This document shows positions 1 to 11,700 of a DNA stretch of 64,000 nucleotides, in pieces. Both the position numbers and the translations under genes were made by a program. Source of the stretch: Diphasiastrum complanatum (lineage: Eukaryota; Streptophyta; Lycopodiopsida; Lycopodiales; Lycopodiaceae); the NCBI GenBank assembly GCA_029204225.1, contig CM055093.1, positions 18,499,041 to 18,563,040 of the forward strand, in the 5' to 3' direction. Every line of letters starts with the position of its first letter. Within the stretch, counting starts at the first letter, position 1. The notes beneath the pieces were generated by a model. It searched no databases. It was not told where the DNA came from and saw only the letters and a program-made list of their open reading frames with translations.

Positions 1-252
1 TTGCCAAAAAAAAGTCACGTTTTTTGCAAAATTACATGAACACTCTGTCAAAAATTTGGATCAAATCTGATATGTTCTGATTTGGATTCTGAGAGATTTA
101 TCATTTTTGAGAAGTATCGATTGATCAAATTTCAAAAACTTTTTTCAGATTCTTGAAAAGTGGAATAGATCTAGTAGATTCGATTTGAGATAGTTTTTTG
201 ATTGAAAAATCTAGATCCAATCTCATTATCTATTTGATCTAAATTTGTAAAG

Positions 253-1795
253 ATGGCTGCCCCTGGAGCTGCTCCACAAGAAGTCAATCCAATTATTGTT
301 AGAAGAGCACCCCGATTGGATCTACCCAAATATAATGGATTAACAGATCCAGTTAGATTTCTTCAGATCTATGCTGAATCCTGTGAAATCTATGGCGCGA
401 TTTATCCTCAAGATAAACTTAAGCTGTTTCCTATGGCCTTAACAGATGCAACACAAGATTGGTACTATAATCAAGATGAAACCGAGCGTACAGATTGGGA
501 GGTTGTTAAATGAGCTCTCATCACACGATTCAAACCGCGGAAGTTTATGGAAGACCCTTTCCTACTTTAAAGTAAAATTAAAATGGGAAAGCGGGAAATG
601 GTTTGAGATTACATTGAAGGACTCAGATCTGAATGCGAACCTGAGCTGATTAACGAGAATGCCATGATTATGTGGTTTTTGTCAGGCCTACCTAAACGGA
701 TCAGACGTGAGCTGAAACGCCATAATGAGTATGCACTCTTGCAAAATGCTATGGACGATGCAATTCGGGAGGAGGATAAAGATTCGGACGATGAGCCAAA
801 TATTAGTATGTAGTTGTATACAGCAGGGCAGACCACTACGACATCCACCACTATTGCATCAACGAATGCCAACACTATTGTAGAAATGATGCTCAATGAG
901 TTCGAGAAACTTGAGAAGAACCAACAAAAACAGATGGAAAAGTTGCAGTCACAATTTGATGAGAAGATCAAAACATTGGAAAATTTCCACGGAGAAGCGA
1001 ACAAGGAACCTGAGAAGTTTGCAAAGACTTTTCCTACCAGGGAAAATGTTGTACAGGAAATGACACAGTGAACGAGTGTCCTCAATTGAAAAAACGAATG
1101 GAAATCAGTGTTTGCATCTGTGTAATTCACCTGACCATGAGACTGCTTTTTGCAACTTCAACCCTCAGATAATTCAGCAACAATATGCACAAATGGGATA
1201 TCGAGAACCACAATATGGAGAAAATCCAGCAGCAAGACCTCGACAACTAGCTCTTGGATACCCGGAACGTTTAACTTTACCTGCCCCACCAAAGCACTCC
1301 ACTCCTCCTGCCAATTTGATTGAACCCGAACCTTACGAAAGTGCTGAGCAATGGAACTATGGAAATGATCAAGCAAGTGAATCTTCAGGTGGATCTTCAA
1401 AACAGTATGCTATTTATGCTGCCGCTCAACAACAAGCCTCTAGAAATTGGACCAGAGCACCACTTGGATGCTTTGCATGCGGAAAAAATCACAGAGTTGC
1501 AGAATGTCCAAATAAAGAGAAGTTTGTACCATTATGTCGTGATTGTGGTTATGGGCATTGCTATAAAGACTGTCCAGCAAGACCGAAGCCACCACCAACT
1601 ACAACACCTGTAAATTTGATAACAATCAAGCAAAGACCAGTAGCTCAGAATAAACAAAGTGCACCCTTGATGGTGGTCACCAGAGCACAGAAGCAGAAAG
1701 AACCAGTCGTGGATCCAGTACCTGCTGATTCTATACCATTGAACGATATACCAACATCATCGGGAGTCTATCCAAATCTTAATGCAGAAAAATGA
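253..1795 (+). pseudogene. Gypsy gag polyprotein, broken
   Basis: The first reading segment (253-513) holds a retrotransposon gag core with the motif RFLQIYAESCEIYG and a later DWYYN, as in the gag domain of plant gypsy elements. After the stop at 511 the same frame resumes around 615 (GLPKRIRRELKRH), passes a stop at 811 and has a glutamate- and lysine-rich, probably coiled-coil stretch to 1071. A frame change then gives 1076-1795, which contains two zinc knuckles near 1469-1580: CFACGKNHRVAEC (C-X2-C-X4-H-X4-C) and CRDCGYGHCYKDC. The knuckles would bind RNA during packaging. At least two stops and one frameshift make it a pseudogene. Confidence 0.8.
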
Positions 1796-1807
1796 AGATA
1801 TCAGGAT

Positions 1808-2875
1808 ATGAGGCAATGGATTAAACATCTGCAAGAAGAAGAGGAGCTTGAAGTTGCTAAAGCAATAGCTGAACTTCGATCTTCACCATTGCAGCCTCCA
1901 AGAAAATTACGTACGGATATGAATGATCAGTTACATCATAATGAAGAACCCTTCAAAATGACTGAACCGGAAGCACCGCAAACAGAACTACTCATGAACA
2001 TTTTGTCTAACAAGATCAATATTTCATTGGGAGAGTTCCTGAAGTTGGTGCCAAAAGCAAAAGAAATCTTAGCGCAAAAGTTAGCTCAAGTCAAACCAGA
2101 AGTCCATCAGGAGCCACTTTTTTGTGCTGGATTTGAAGAATCCAACGTAGTACTCCATGTTGGAGCCGCTTGGGAAAGTGAAAAAAAGAATATCACTCTG
2201 CCGATACAGCATAGACAATTTTCTAAAGAAGCAGCCGTGATAGATGGCGGTTCAGGAGTTAACCTGATCTCTACGAAGCTATGTGCAAAATGGGGCCTTA
2301 CAAAGATCAAGCCTGTTACTTTTGCTATTAAGCTAGCTGATCAAACGACAGTTCGTCCACGAGGAATGGTTGAAGATATACCTGTCAGAATTGCGGGAGT
2401 ATAGTTCGTCATTACTTTCGTAGTGATGGACTTACCAGAAGCGCCAAACGTCTATCAAATTCTATTGGGACGTCCATGGTTACAAGTTGCACAAGTAATT
2501 CATAATTGGGGTACCGGAAAAATCACTTTTGAAAATTGTGAACGTGCAGTTTAAGTTGATCCCACAACTTGGACTATCAAACCAGTGGTTCAAAAAGAGG
2601 ATGACGATTCGTCAACAACAGATCACACTTGTGACCGACTAAAGAAAAATTTGGGAGTTCATTACGATTCTCAAACGAATACTGTCAATTGGAATGAAGC
2701 TCTTGCAACGATTGATTGCACAACAGGATATATGTGTCAACAAGATATTCAATCAGATTTGAGCGAGATTTCCTTATTAGATCGAACTTTGGATACACCA
2801 ATCCTTATGGTTAGTAGCAAAATTCTCAAATCCCTCCAGTCTGAGAGTTTTACCTCTAGGAATAAGGCTATATAA
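1808..2875 (+). pseudogene. Gypsy aspartic protease region, broken
   Basis: This continues the frame of the preceding gag segment beyond the stop at 1793. An acidic linker (about 1808-2150) leads to a retropepsin-like fold with AAVIDGGSGVNLIS near 2230. The usual catalytic D-S/T-G triad reads DGGSG here, so the active site may be altered. The second half continues past the stop at 2402 with YQILLGRPWLQ near 2453-2490, the family's flap-to-helix signature (ILLGRPWL). Stops at 2553 and 2873 end readable sequence. Similarity to reverse transcriptase never begins, so the polyprotein is truncated after protease. Confidence 0.75.
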
Positions 2876-4515
2876 TTTACTAACAGAACAAATGTGATCC
2901 ATGTATCAATTCTCACTTCTCATATACAATTCATACTCCAAATTATGGTCATATACTCATGGTCATATGAATTCAACTAAATGAATTCAAATTTGTAAGG
3001 ATTCTTTATGGAATCATCCACAATCGGTAGTATGCAATTTTCGTATAGGAATGCAATTTCAAATTGGACAATACAAATACATTTTCTAACTCTGATGTTC
3101 TCATGATTTTCACCTCCCTTAGAATTTTCAGTCCCCTGAAAAATTTCATCGGCTAAGGTATCGGGAATTCTCATAGACATATATATAGTGTTGCATATTT
3201 CGGAAGTGTCACATGAGCAAGCATACACTTGGCTGATTCGACTAAGGTTTTGTTCTTTTACAGAGGTGATGGTATGAGACTTTGTAGGTGGAATTTGTAG
3301 GTCAAATATTGTATGAGTTCTTTGTCAAGTTGGAAGTGTTGTAACTAAACCGCCCTTTAGAGCAAGAGAAAAGTAGTTGATAGTGATGCCTCATGGGATA
3401 TTAAGGTAAATTATGCATTGGCTTGCAAGCGAGCAATGTAACGCATGAAAAGAGCTCCCCACTCCTTATGATCTCAATCCCTATATTAGGCATCCACAAC
3501 CACAACCACCTCCAGTGAACTTGTTAGAGGTAAGGCAAACAATTTTCCATTGCATTGGTTTTAGAGAGTTTATGTGCTTCTTTTTTGTTTGTTTTTTAGG
3601 GAATTATATGACATGATTGTCTTCCTTTTTTTCTTACTTACAAATTGCGAAGTGCTTGTTTTTTCCTTGTGTTTTGGAGCTACCTTCTTGCCCGTGCTTG
3701 CCAAAGATTTGAACCTTTCATCAAAGTCTCATGTGGATGACCGATGAAAATTGACACCTAACAAGTCTTATGGCAATATAACCACCACATAGCATACGGG
3801 CCTTTCCATCCACATGGATAACCAATGAATGGTTGCCACATCGCGCATCATATATGGCAACTAATTATTGACTATCAACTTGAAATTTTGGTGAAAGGTC
3901 TAGTTTTTGACTTTCCAAAAAAATGATCCTAAATAAACAAAAACAACACTTGTACATTACCACATGGGAGGGCCTCGTGCATTTGTTGTGGTCAAAGCCG
4001 TTGACAAAAGGCCCTTAGAGCATAAAGGACACTATGCATGTGAGAACCGTAGGCCTTGGAGCATAAATGACATCATGCTTGTAAAGCTCACCTTAGACCA
4101 ACTCAGAGGTAACTCACATCGGAGAAGAGTCAACAAATAGTTGTGCTTAAGATTTTAAGGCGAGTAAAAACACGAGTGTGAAGGGTTTACACTTTTTGGG
4201 GGCCTAGCCCTTGTGCAAGGACCTAGCAAAGAGGCCTTTACCCCTCACTCTATATGTGCACGAAAGGCAAAGCCCAAAGCCCATGTGACAATGGCGCCAT
4301 ATGGCCCATGGCACGACATATTCTAGGGCTAGCCACTTCGATCCTAGCCACGCGTCAAACCTACCACTTGGAGACAATCCAATGGTTGAATATTAAACAC
4401 ATCCAACGGTGTCAGGCTGAAAATCACGGCGTCTCAAGAAGATACGAGAACATTGTGTCGATTCTTCGATTGGATCGTAAGCATGAGTTTTATTAGACGA
4501 AGAAGATGATGGAAA
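2876..4515. other. Stretch without recognised gene
   Basis: AT-rich sequence between the gypsy remnant and the minisatellite. I found no ORF with a recognisable domain. A short coding-like tract at about 3450-3531 reads TPYDLNPYIRHPQPQPPPVN and ends in a donor-like GAG|GTAAGG, but nothing upstream supports it as a gene. The ORF at 4254-4496 has no family signature. Confidence 0.4.
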
Positions 4516-4753
4516 CTGGTATGAATAATTCATATGCTGTGTTTTTCATCTATATTTGATCAAGATCTAGAAGATTATGGTATGAATAATCCATATGCTG
4601 TGTGTTTTTCATCTATATTTGATCAAGATCTAGAAGATGATGGTATGAATAATTCATATGCTGTGTGTTTCATCTATATTTGATCAAGATCTAGAAGATG
4701 ATGGTATGAATAATTCATATGCTGTGTGTTTCATCTATATTTGATCAAGATCT
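4516..4753. repeat. Minisatellite, four copies of a 61-63 bp unit
   Basis: Copies begin with GGTATGAATAAT at 4516, 4579, 4642 and 4703, giving periods of 63, 63 and 61 bp. Each unit contains TTCATATGCTGTGT and ends with TTGATCAAGATCTAGAAGAT. Copies differ by a few substitutions and a 2-base indel. The array lies about 400 bp before the start codon of the RGH3-like gene, so it is in its promoter or 5' untranslated region. Confidence 0.9.
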
Positions 4754-5146
4754 GCAGGGTTGCATAATCTATCATGTAGTTTTTCGGCAACGAAAATAGT
4801 GAACACCAACACCAGAGGCGCCATTTTTCACTCCATCTTTGAGTGGACGACAAGTTCCTGATCAGAACTTCTGTGTTTTCTAACGATTAGCCGTATTGTT
4901 TGAACTCCTTGAAGGTTGATTTGGTGCGACCGCACAAGGAATCACCATATTTGGTTGATGTTTCGGAGTTCAGGAGGTTTCAGTGAAAGGCAGCACTCAA
5001 GAACATGTGTTTTTTTCATGATTGCCGTATTGTTTGAGCTCTTTTGAGGTTGAGCTTGCAACTTTCTTGGTCGAGAGACATTGTTGATCTGCGCATGTTT
5101 TTCCCGTCGGTTGCTATCGTCCACTCCAGGGCTGTGATGTTACTAT
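4754..5146 (+). promoter_or_regulatory. Upstream or 5' UTR region of the RGH3-like gene
   Basis: This non-coding stretch lies between the minisatellite and the ATG at 5147. It contains a diverged direct duplication: GCCGTATTGTTTGA followed by CTCC/CTCT and a GAGGTTGA-like tail occurs near 4890 and again near 5024. I see no convincing TATA box, and the transcription start cannot be set from sequence. Confidence 0.35.
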
Positions 5147-5794
5147 ATGGCTTTCCCTCGTGACGAAGAGTCAGCAGTTGCTGCAAGTTTGTATCCCGCC
5201 GTTCAGCCGCAAAGGTCTTCGATGGACCGTGATGATTGTTCGATTAGTACTCCATTCAACCATGATATTGAATGCATGAAGGTGGATAAGTTGGAAACTG
5301 CTGTTAGTACCTACAAGAGTGAAATGAAACCCTTGGATGGAAAGGTCACTTCTTCTAAGTTGATAAGTTTGCCATCTGACCGGGCCGAAGAATTTTTCTC
5401 AAGTGTAACCAGCGTCTTAACGGGGTCTCCTGATTCTGGAAACAATCACGCTTGTTTGGAAGATGATTTGCATGGAGACGGGGCTGGGGTGGACCTTCAT
5501 GAGCAAGAGATCATGGAAGCAACATCAATGTCGCGCAAAGAAAAGCGGAAAAATCTCAAGAGAATGAAAAGAAAGCAGATGAGGAAGCAAGTGGCTGAGA
5601 AACAAAGGTTTGAAGAAGAGGTCAGACTGACAGATCCCGTAGAACTGCTAAAAATCAGGATGCAGCAAGAGGCAGAAGCTGCTGCACTGGAAATTGAAAG
5701 ACAGGAGCGGGAAACACAAGAAAGGCTGTGGCTCGAAAGAGAACAGAAAGCTAGAGAGGATGCAGAACGACAGATAGAAGAAGAGTCGAGGAAG
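5147..5794 (+). CDS. RGH3: RGH3-like exon 1 (N-terminus and coiled coil)
   Basis: 216 codons in phase 0. Residues 1-120 are low-complexity and probably disordered. From residue 125 the sequence [20 protein letters not shown] opens a basic then acidic helix that matches the N-terminal region of ZRSR2-family proteins, followed by [20 protein letters not shown] and an E/R-rich coiled coil. The exon ends AAG|GTGTAG; without splicing, translation would stop two codons later. The partner acceptor is at 19389, where [12 protein letters not shown] continues the family pattern. The assignment of this distant exon to the same gene rests on that family order. Confidence 0.85.
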
Positions 5795-8700
5795 GTGTAG
5801 TGTGTGCTTGTTTCTGGATTTACATATGCCTATATAATGGCAGGATTCAATGTTTGTCAAAGTAACTGTAATGCAGTATTTATTAGGCCCTAAAATTCAA
5901 TAAAAATGTTTTTGTCAAACTAACTTTCTCTCACAATGAGGATCAAAGCAGTATAGGTTTGCAAATTTTTGATAGTTAGGTCACACCTACAGCCATATAT
6001 GCAGCAGAGACATGGTGCGTTGGGTTCGCAATACTTGATGGGGCTCAATTTCTTGCCTTCAGATTTCCATGTTATTACACATGGTACTTGGTTTGTCTAG
6101 GGTTTTAGGCTTCTTATAGAAGGAGCACATATGGACTTGGCTTGCTTGCTCAACAAACCGATTCTAGGTACTATAATTAGAAGTCTTCTATTCATTCAAT
6201 AGCTTAAGTTTTTGGTTACTCCTGCCCTTTATAAGAGGCTCGTTGCTCTACCTTGTAGGGGACCAACCATTGACTATATTTCATGTTCTTGCCATATTCT
6301 CATTTGGAGGATATTATTTGCTTCATCTTCTATGATCTATCGCCTTATGTGATATTAAATATGTGATTAAGTTTAAAACTTGTATCATAGCACTTTCTAG
6401 GGCACATGGAGGTTGGAAATTTCCTTGATTGATCTACTCTTGGCTGGAATGTTTTGCACCTACCTTGACTTTTTGTGTAGTGATTCGATTTGTTGTCTTA
6501 ACTTTCTCTTTAATGATTAAAAATGTGAATTTAAAGGTTGCATTAAATCATAAGTTCTCTCTTTTTTTGCCCGCTCTTGGTCTTGTGACAACAACATAGA
6601 GTGTTGACCCCCTTGGGCATTAGGCCTCCCATACAACCTTTGCCTTTTGGAGCACCAACCCCTTGTCCTTTTGTGCCCACTCTAAGCTTGGCCTTTCCTT
6701 TCTCTCTAAGGCCTTTGAACTTCTTAAACTTGCACTAAGCCCAAGGCATTTGGCCTCCTTGAGATTGTCCACTAGAGGTTCCTGCAATATGGGACTTCTT
6801 CCCACCTTAGCATATTTGAATAGCATTTTGTACAGTATGTGTTTGCTTTCTTACAAAAGGCTGCAAACTCTCTAGAAATCCTTCAATTAAATGAAACACC
6901 TATAGTAGTATTAATGCCTCTTTATACCAATCAACATACTCCTGTACTAACCAATTTCTCTACTTGAGGCATGTCCACTATTGCATTGCTCGGTTTTCTC
7001 ATCAAGAAGTACACAGTTTTGTACAAGCATTTACCAAAATGCCTCCCATGAATTTGTTACAGGGCCATCTATCTCCTTTCCTCCACTATTGCTGTCCTGA
7101 CTCTTGTAAATGATATGGAGGTTCAACAATCATTTTCAAGTCATTGGTAAATCATACACTTAAGAGAAGCCTTCTCTTGCTTTCGTAACCAGTTTTCCAT
7201 TGCATCTATGGTTCTTATAGCCGTTGCGTAAACTTTGGAAGTTTCAAGTCCTTGACGGACGATAACTTGTGTTTTCTGCCAAGTTTTGTTTCTCTTTCAC
7301 TTGAACTAGGTTCACCACCCAAATTCCCAGTGTCATTGAGTCTTTTAGGTGTAGGGATAGGCTTCAATTGCTCAAAAATCTGTTCTAACATATTAGATAA
7401 GCTCCATAATATTAAATTTGGCACTAAGTGCATCAATTCTCTGAGGATCATGATGAGTATTGCTTGGAGATGCCACAATGGAAGAAAACCTTGAGTTTCT
7501 ACAAGAATTGGATAGAATTGACCTCCTCTAGCCAAGTCTAAGCAACCTATAAAGTTTATCTCTTCAAGAATCAGCAAAATTCGGTTGCAAACCAGCAATT
7601 AGCATAAAGTGAGGAATATTCATTGATTAGAAAGGCAAATAACCCCACCCTAGCGATGACCTACTCCTAGAAGCTATTGCAACTTTCAAATTCCAAAAAT
7701 ATTGAGCACTAAAGAAGTTACAAGCAACTTTGCATAACCTATGTGGGGCTTTTACAAAAGCAGAGAGAAAATGCATGAAAAGTAGCAAAATATTCTGAGC
7801 AATCAATTAGCGAGAGGGCGTGGTAACCCTCAAGATCCAAACGATCTTCGGCACCACTTGTCGTACATCCAGTAGGTACCAAGTGAACCATGTGTCCTGC
7901 TTGACCTAATTGCTTTAATGTGCAGAGGTTTACAAGTATTGAATAAATACCTGCATGAAATATCCACAAAACACGTACAAAGCCTAAAGGGGTAAAATGG
8001 GCCTTTATTTCAACAACGCCCCTTATTGGCTATTTTATTCACACTGACACCTAGCATGGATTTTCTCTTTATTTAGAGCCTAAGTAAAAATGTTTGTGGC
8101 TTGGTCGTTAGTTTCGCAATAAACCAACCGAATTTCACCACTTTGTGTATGAAGTGCTAATCCACATCTATATGCTTTGTATGAGCATGATGCCAGTTGC
8201 ATACAACTTTGGCTATCACAACGTGGTATTGTAGGATCTTCGTGAGTGATCTGTATATCATCAAGTATCCTTTTTAGCCAGATATCCTCGCAGACAACTT
8301 TCGTAGTTGCCTTGTATTCAGCATCCATTGATGATATAGCTATGATGGCCTGCTTCTTGTTGGACTAAAAAATTGCCCCTGAACCACGACTCAAAGCATA
8401 GCCCGAAGTAGACTTGTGGTCTTCTCTAACACTTACCCAATGTGAATCAACGTAGCCTTCAAGCCGAAGCTCAGTTGCATCTGTTAGAAACCAATGATAA
8501 ACTTGTTACTGTTTACGATTTACTGTTGACAACTGTTACCAGTTGTAAGTAGCTGTAGGCTAGTCTATAGTCAACAACTAGTTTCTCTCGCTATATTCAG
8601 GGTTAATTGTACTCTTCACTATCAATGTGAGTGTGTGATTGTGTGTTCTTCCTTCTTGTGGTGATTGCTTATAGTGCTTATCAAATCATTGACATATTAA

Positions 8701-11700
8701 ATTCCGTTATGGTAGTGGTAGACAGGTTTTCCAAGATGGCTCATTTCATCGCAATGACCAAGAAGGTCACAGCTCCGCAAGTTGCTGAGTTGTTTATTCA
8801 AAATATTGTCAGGGCCTTCCGAAGTCCATTGTTTCTGACAGGGATCCCAAGGGGATTTCGCCCAAGGTACCTAGTGCTGTAGAGTTTTTGGCTGAGATGC
8901 AGCAGAAGCTAGAGATGGCACGAGATAACTTGTCCAAGGCTGTACCTAGGGCAGAGAGTTATACCCGTGAGAACCGTACCTATCGGGAATTTGAGAATGG
9001 AGATTGGGTGTATTTACTAGTCCCTTCGAAGTCGAAGGTGCTACTCGCACAGGAAAGTGCGCCAAGTTGTCTCCTAGGTATTGTGGACCATGGTTGATTA
9101 TTAAGAAGTGAGCCAATTAGCTTATAAGCTACAGCTACCTGTGGCGTGCAAGGTGCATCCAGTATATTATGTTAGCAAACTGAAGAAATGTTTGCATGAT
9201 GGCGATAGCTTGGTGGAATGCGTCTCTAGAGGAGAAAGACACCACAAGTTATGGGCCAGAAAGAGTCCTAGATTGAAGGGAGTGACACTTGCGTAATCGC
9301 CTCCTTCAAGAGTATTTGGAGGGAAGGATTGTTAGAGTCCAGTTACGACTCTATCATGACCTTGGCACGACCGGTTACCAAAGGGCCTGAGGCCTAGTGT
9401 TGACAAGGGTCGATGACCGACGAGGACATCTGTCCCAAGCAGTGATCCGGTGCGTCACAAGCAGTGATCCAGTGCGTCACAAGCAGTGATCCGGTGTGGC
9501 CGCCTGACAAGCTGTCAGCGGTGTGTCTTGACCGTCGGGACCCTAGCCGTCAGTGACGAGATGCTAGTCGGCAAGTAGTCAGGGTGACCAAGAGGGTCAC
9601 AAGTCTTTGGGGGGGCATGGGGGTGGTACCCTATGAGTCACTCAGTATTCACAAGTCACAGGGGCCAGGCATGCCAAGTGGACTGATCACCCACAGGTGG
9701 ATGCCATGTGCCAATTGATGGGAATAGCAGGAAGGACTCAAGGAGGGGGTGCCTATGGTTGGGAGGTTCATTCTACACACCGGCCTTTTAGGATTCAGCT
9801 TGGAGAGACTTGCTTGTGACACTGCCCACCAGCTGCCTATAAAGAGTCTCATCCACGAAAGGAGTGCCATCATCCCTAGATGGCTTACCGCTGGTATCAA
9901 TGGGAGTAGATATGGGTTTACAATCCTATAAGTCGAACTTGTTCAAGACTTTACATGCATACTTTGCCTGAGAAATAAACACATAATTTTGCTTTTTCCA
10001 AACCTCCAAACCTAGGCAATAGTGGATTAGACCCAAATCTTTCATTTCAAACTCATTTGATAAATGAGCCTTCACCAATCAGCTTCCCATTGGTACCCGT
10101 GATGACTAACTCATCCACATAGAGAACTATCAAGACGATGTTCCCATCTTCCTCCTTCACATACAAGTTGCAATCCGAATGGCTCTGTTAAAATCGAAGA
10201 GATTCTCTAATCGGAGTAGACTAATCTTATTAGTACTCACACAAAACATCAACCACAAGCTGAAGAAGAAGAGAGACTGCAAGAAGCTATGCTTCATAAG
10301 CTGGAAACTGAGATAACAATGGAGGTGGGCGCCCGTCTACTCTTATAGAGACTGCCCACAATGAAAAGCAAAAGCTATCCTTCTACAATAGCAATTGAAA
10401 TGCTAATTATGAAGTCTTAACAATAGAAATCTATGCTAACTTGGTTAGAATAAATTTCTATACTATTCTAGCAAAATTGGTACTTAGGTACCTACACTAA
10501 AAATAGATAGCACCTATACTAAAAATAGAAATAGGCCTTCTAGCACACAGGCTGGCCTCTACAATGAATTAATTAATCCATGAATTCCTAACACTCCCCC
10601 TTAATGGATAATTAATTATCAATCACAACCAAGTCCTTTGGTTACTAATCTGGCTCAATATTACCATTAAGCTTAAAGTTGGTTCTGTAAAATAAAGGAT
10701 CCTCTGAATCCAACACTGAAGCCATAAATGCATAATGCGTTTCTTCATCTTCATGATAGTGTCCACTTGACCGTGTCAATCTCTTAGCTCCTTGTTGACT
10801 CGATTCTCCCTCATCCGACATTTGACTATCTTTTATAGTCTCAAAATACTATCTTGGTAACTTCTTTGTAGGTGACGTAGAAGGAGAATATGTATCAAAT
10901 ACTCGACCTTTCCTTTCGTTTACCAAGATCCACCTGTGTACTCACCCTTGGTACAACTTGTGTAGAAGCTGTATCACATGGACCTGTATCTTCCTGAACA
11001 TCATCTATAATAGGAGTCTTTGATGAAGGAGAAAATACATCCTCCTCATGATCTTCTAGGGTAGAAGACTCACTTTCTTCAAATACAACATCCCTGCTCA
11101 TAATCACCTTCTTACTAGTAAGATTATAAAGGCGATACGCCTTCTCTTCCTCATCATAATCAAGGAATAAACACTTGATTGCCTTCAAGTTTTTGACGAT
11201 TATCTTTAGGAATATGAGCATATGCTATACAACCAAAAACTCATAGATGATCCACTTTAGGTTTTATACTTGTGAAAGCTTCTTCTGGAGTTTGATTTAG
11301 AACAGCTTTTGTAGGACTTCTGTTAAGCAAGTAAACGGCTGTACCAACTGCTTCGCCCCACAAATGATTCTCGAGGTTCTTACCTCGTAGCATGCTTCGA
11401 GCACTCTCCACAATAGACCTGTTCTTTCTCTCGGCTACTCCATTATGCTGTGGTGTATCAGTTGAAGCAAATTGTATCTTGATTCCATGTTCTTTGCAGA
11501 ATTCCTGGAACTCTGTAGATATGAATTCACCTCCCTTATCTGAACGTAGAATCTTGATTTGCTTTCCTGTCTGCCTCTCAACAAGTGATTTGAACTGAGT
11601 AAAGAACTTAAAAGTTTGAGTTATACTTAAGCAAGTATATCCATACCTTCCTAGAAAAATCATCCACAAATATCATGAAGTAGGATGCTCCCCCTATAGA

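Larger units (their letters stand above)
1..2875 (+). mobile_element. Ty3-gypsy gag-protease remnant
   Basis: The stretch carries a gypsy-type gag with two zinc knuckles followed by a retropepsin-like protease, all on the + strand. Reading is broken by stops at 511-513, 811-813, 1793-1795, 2402-2404 and 2553-2555 and by a frame change near 1070. No reverse transcriptase, RNase H or integrase follows, and no LTR or primer-binding site is visible, so this is an internal fragment. A gag of the same family (RAPRLDLPKY here, RTPKLDLPKF there) lies on the - strand at 38.0-38.8 kb. The 252 bases before the first ATG look like untranslated leader. Confidence 0.85.

Noticed and set aside
609-1130. 173-codon ORF on the - strand
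   Set aside because: It is antisense to the gypsy gag and has no domain. The open frame follows from the codon composition of gag.
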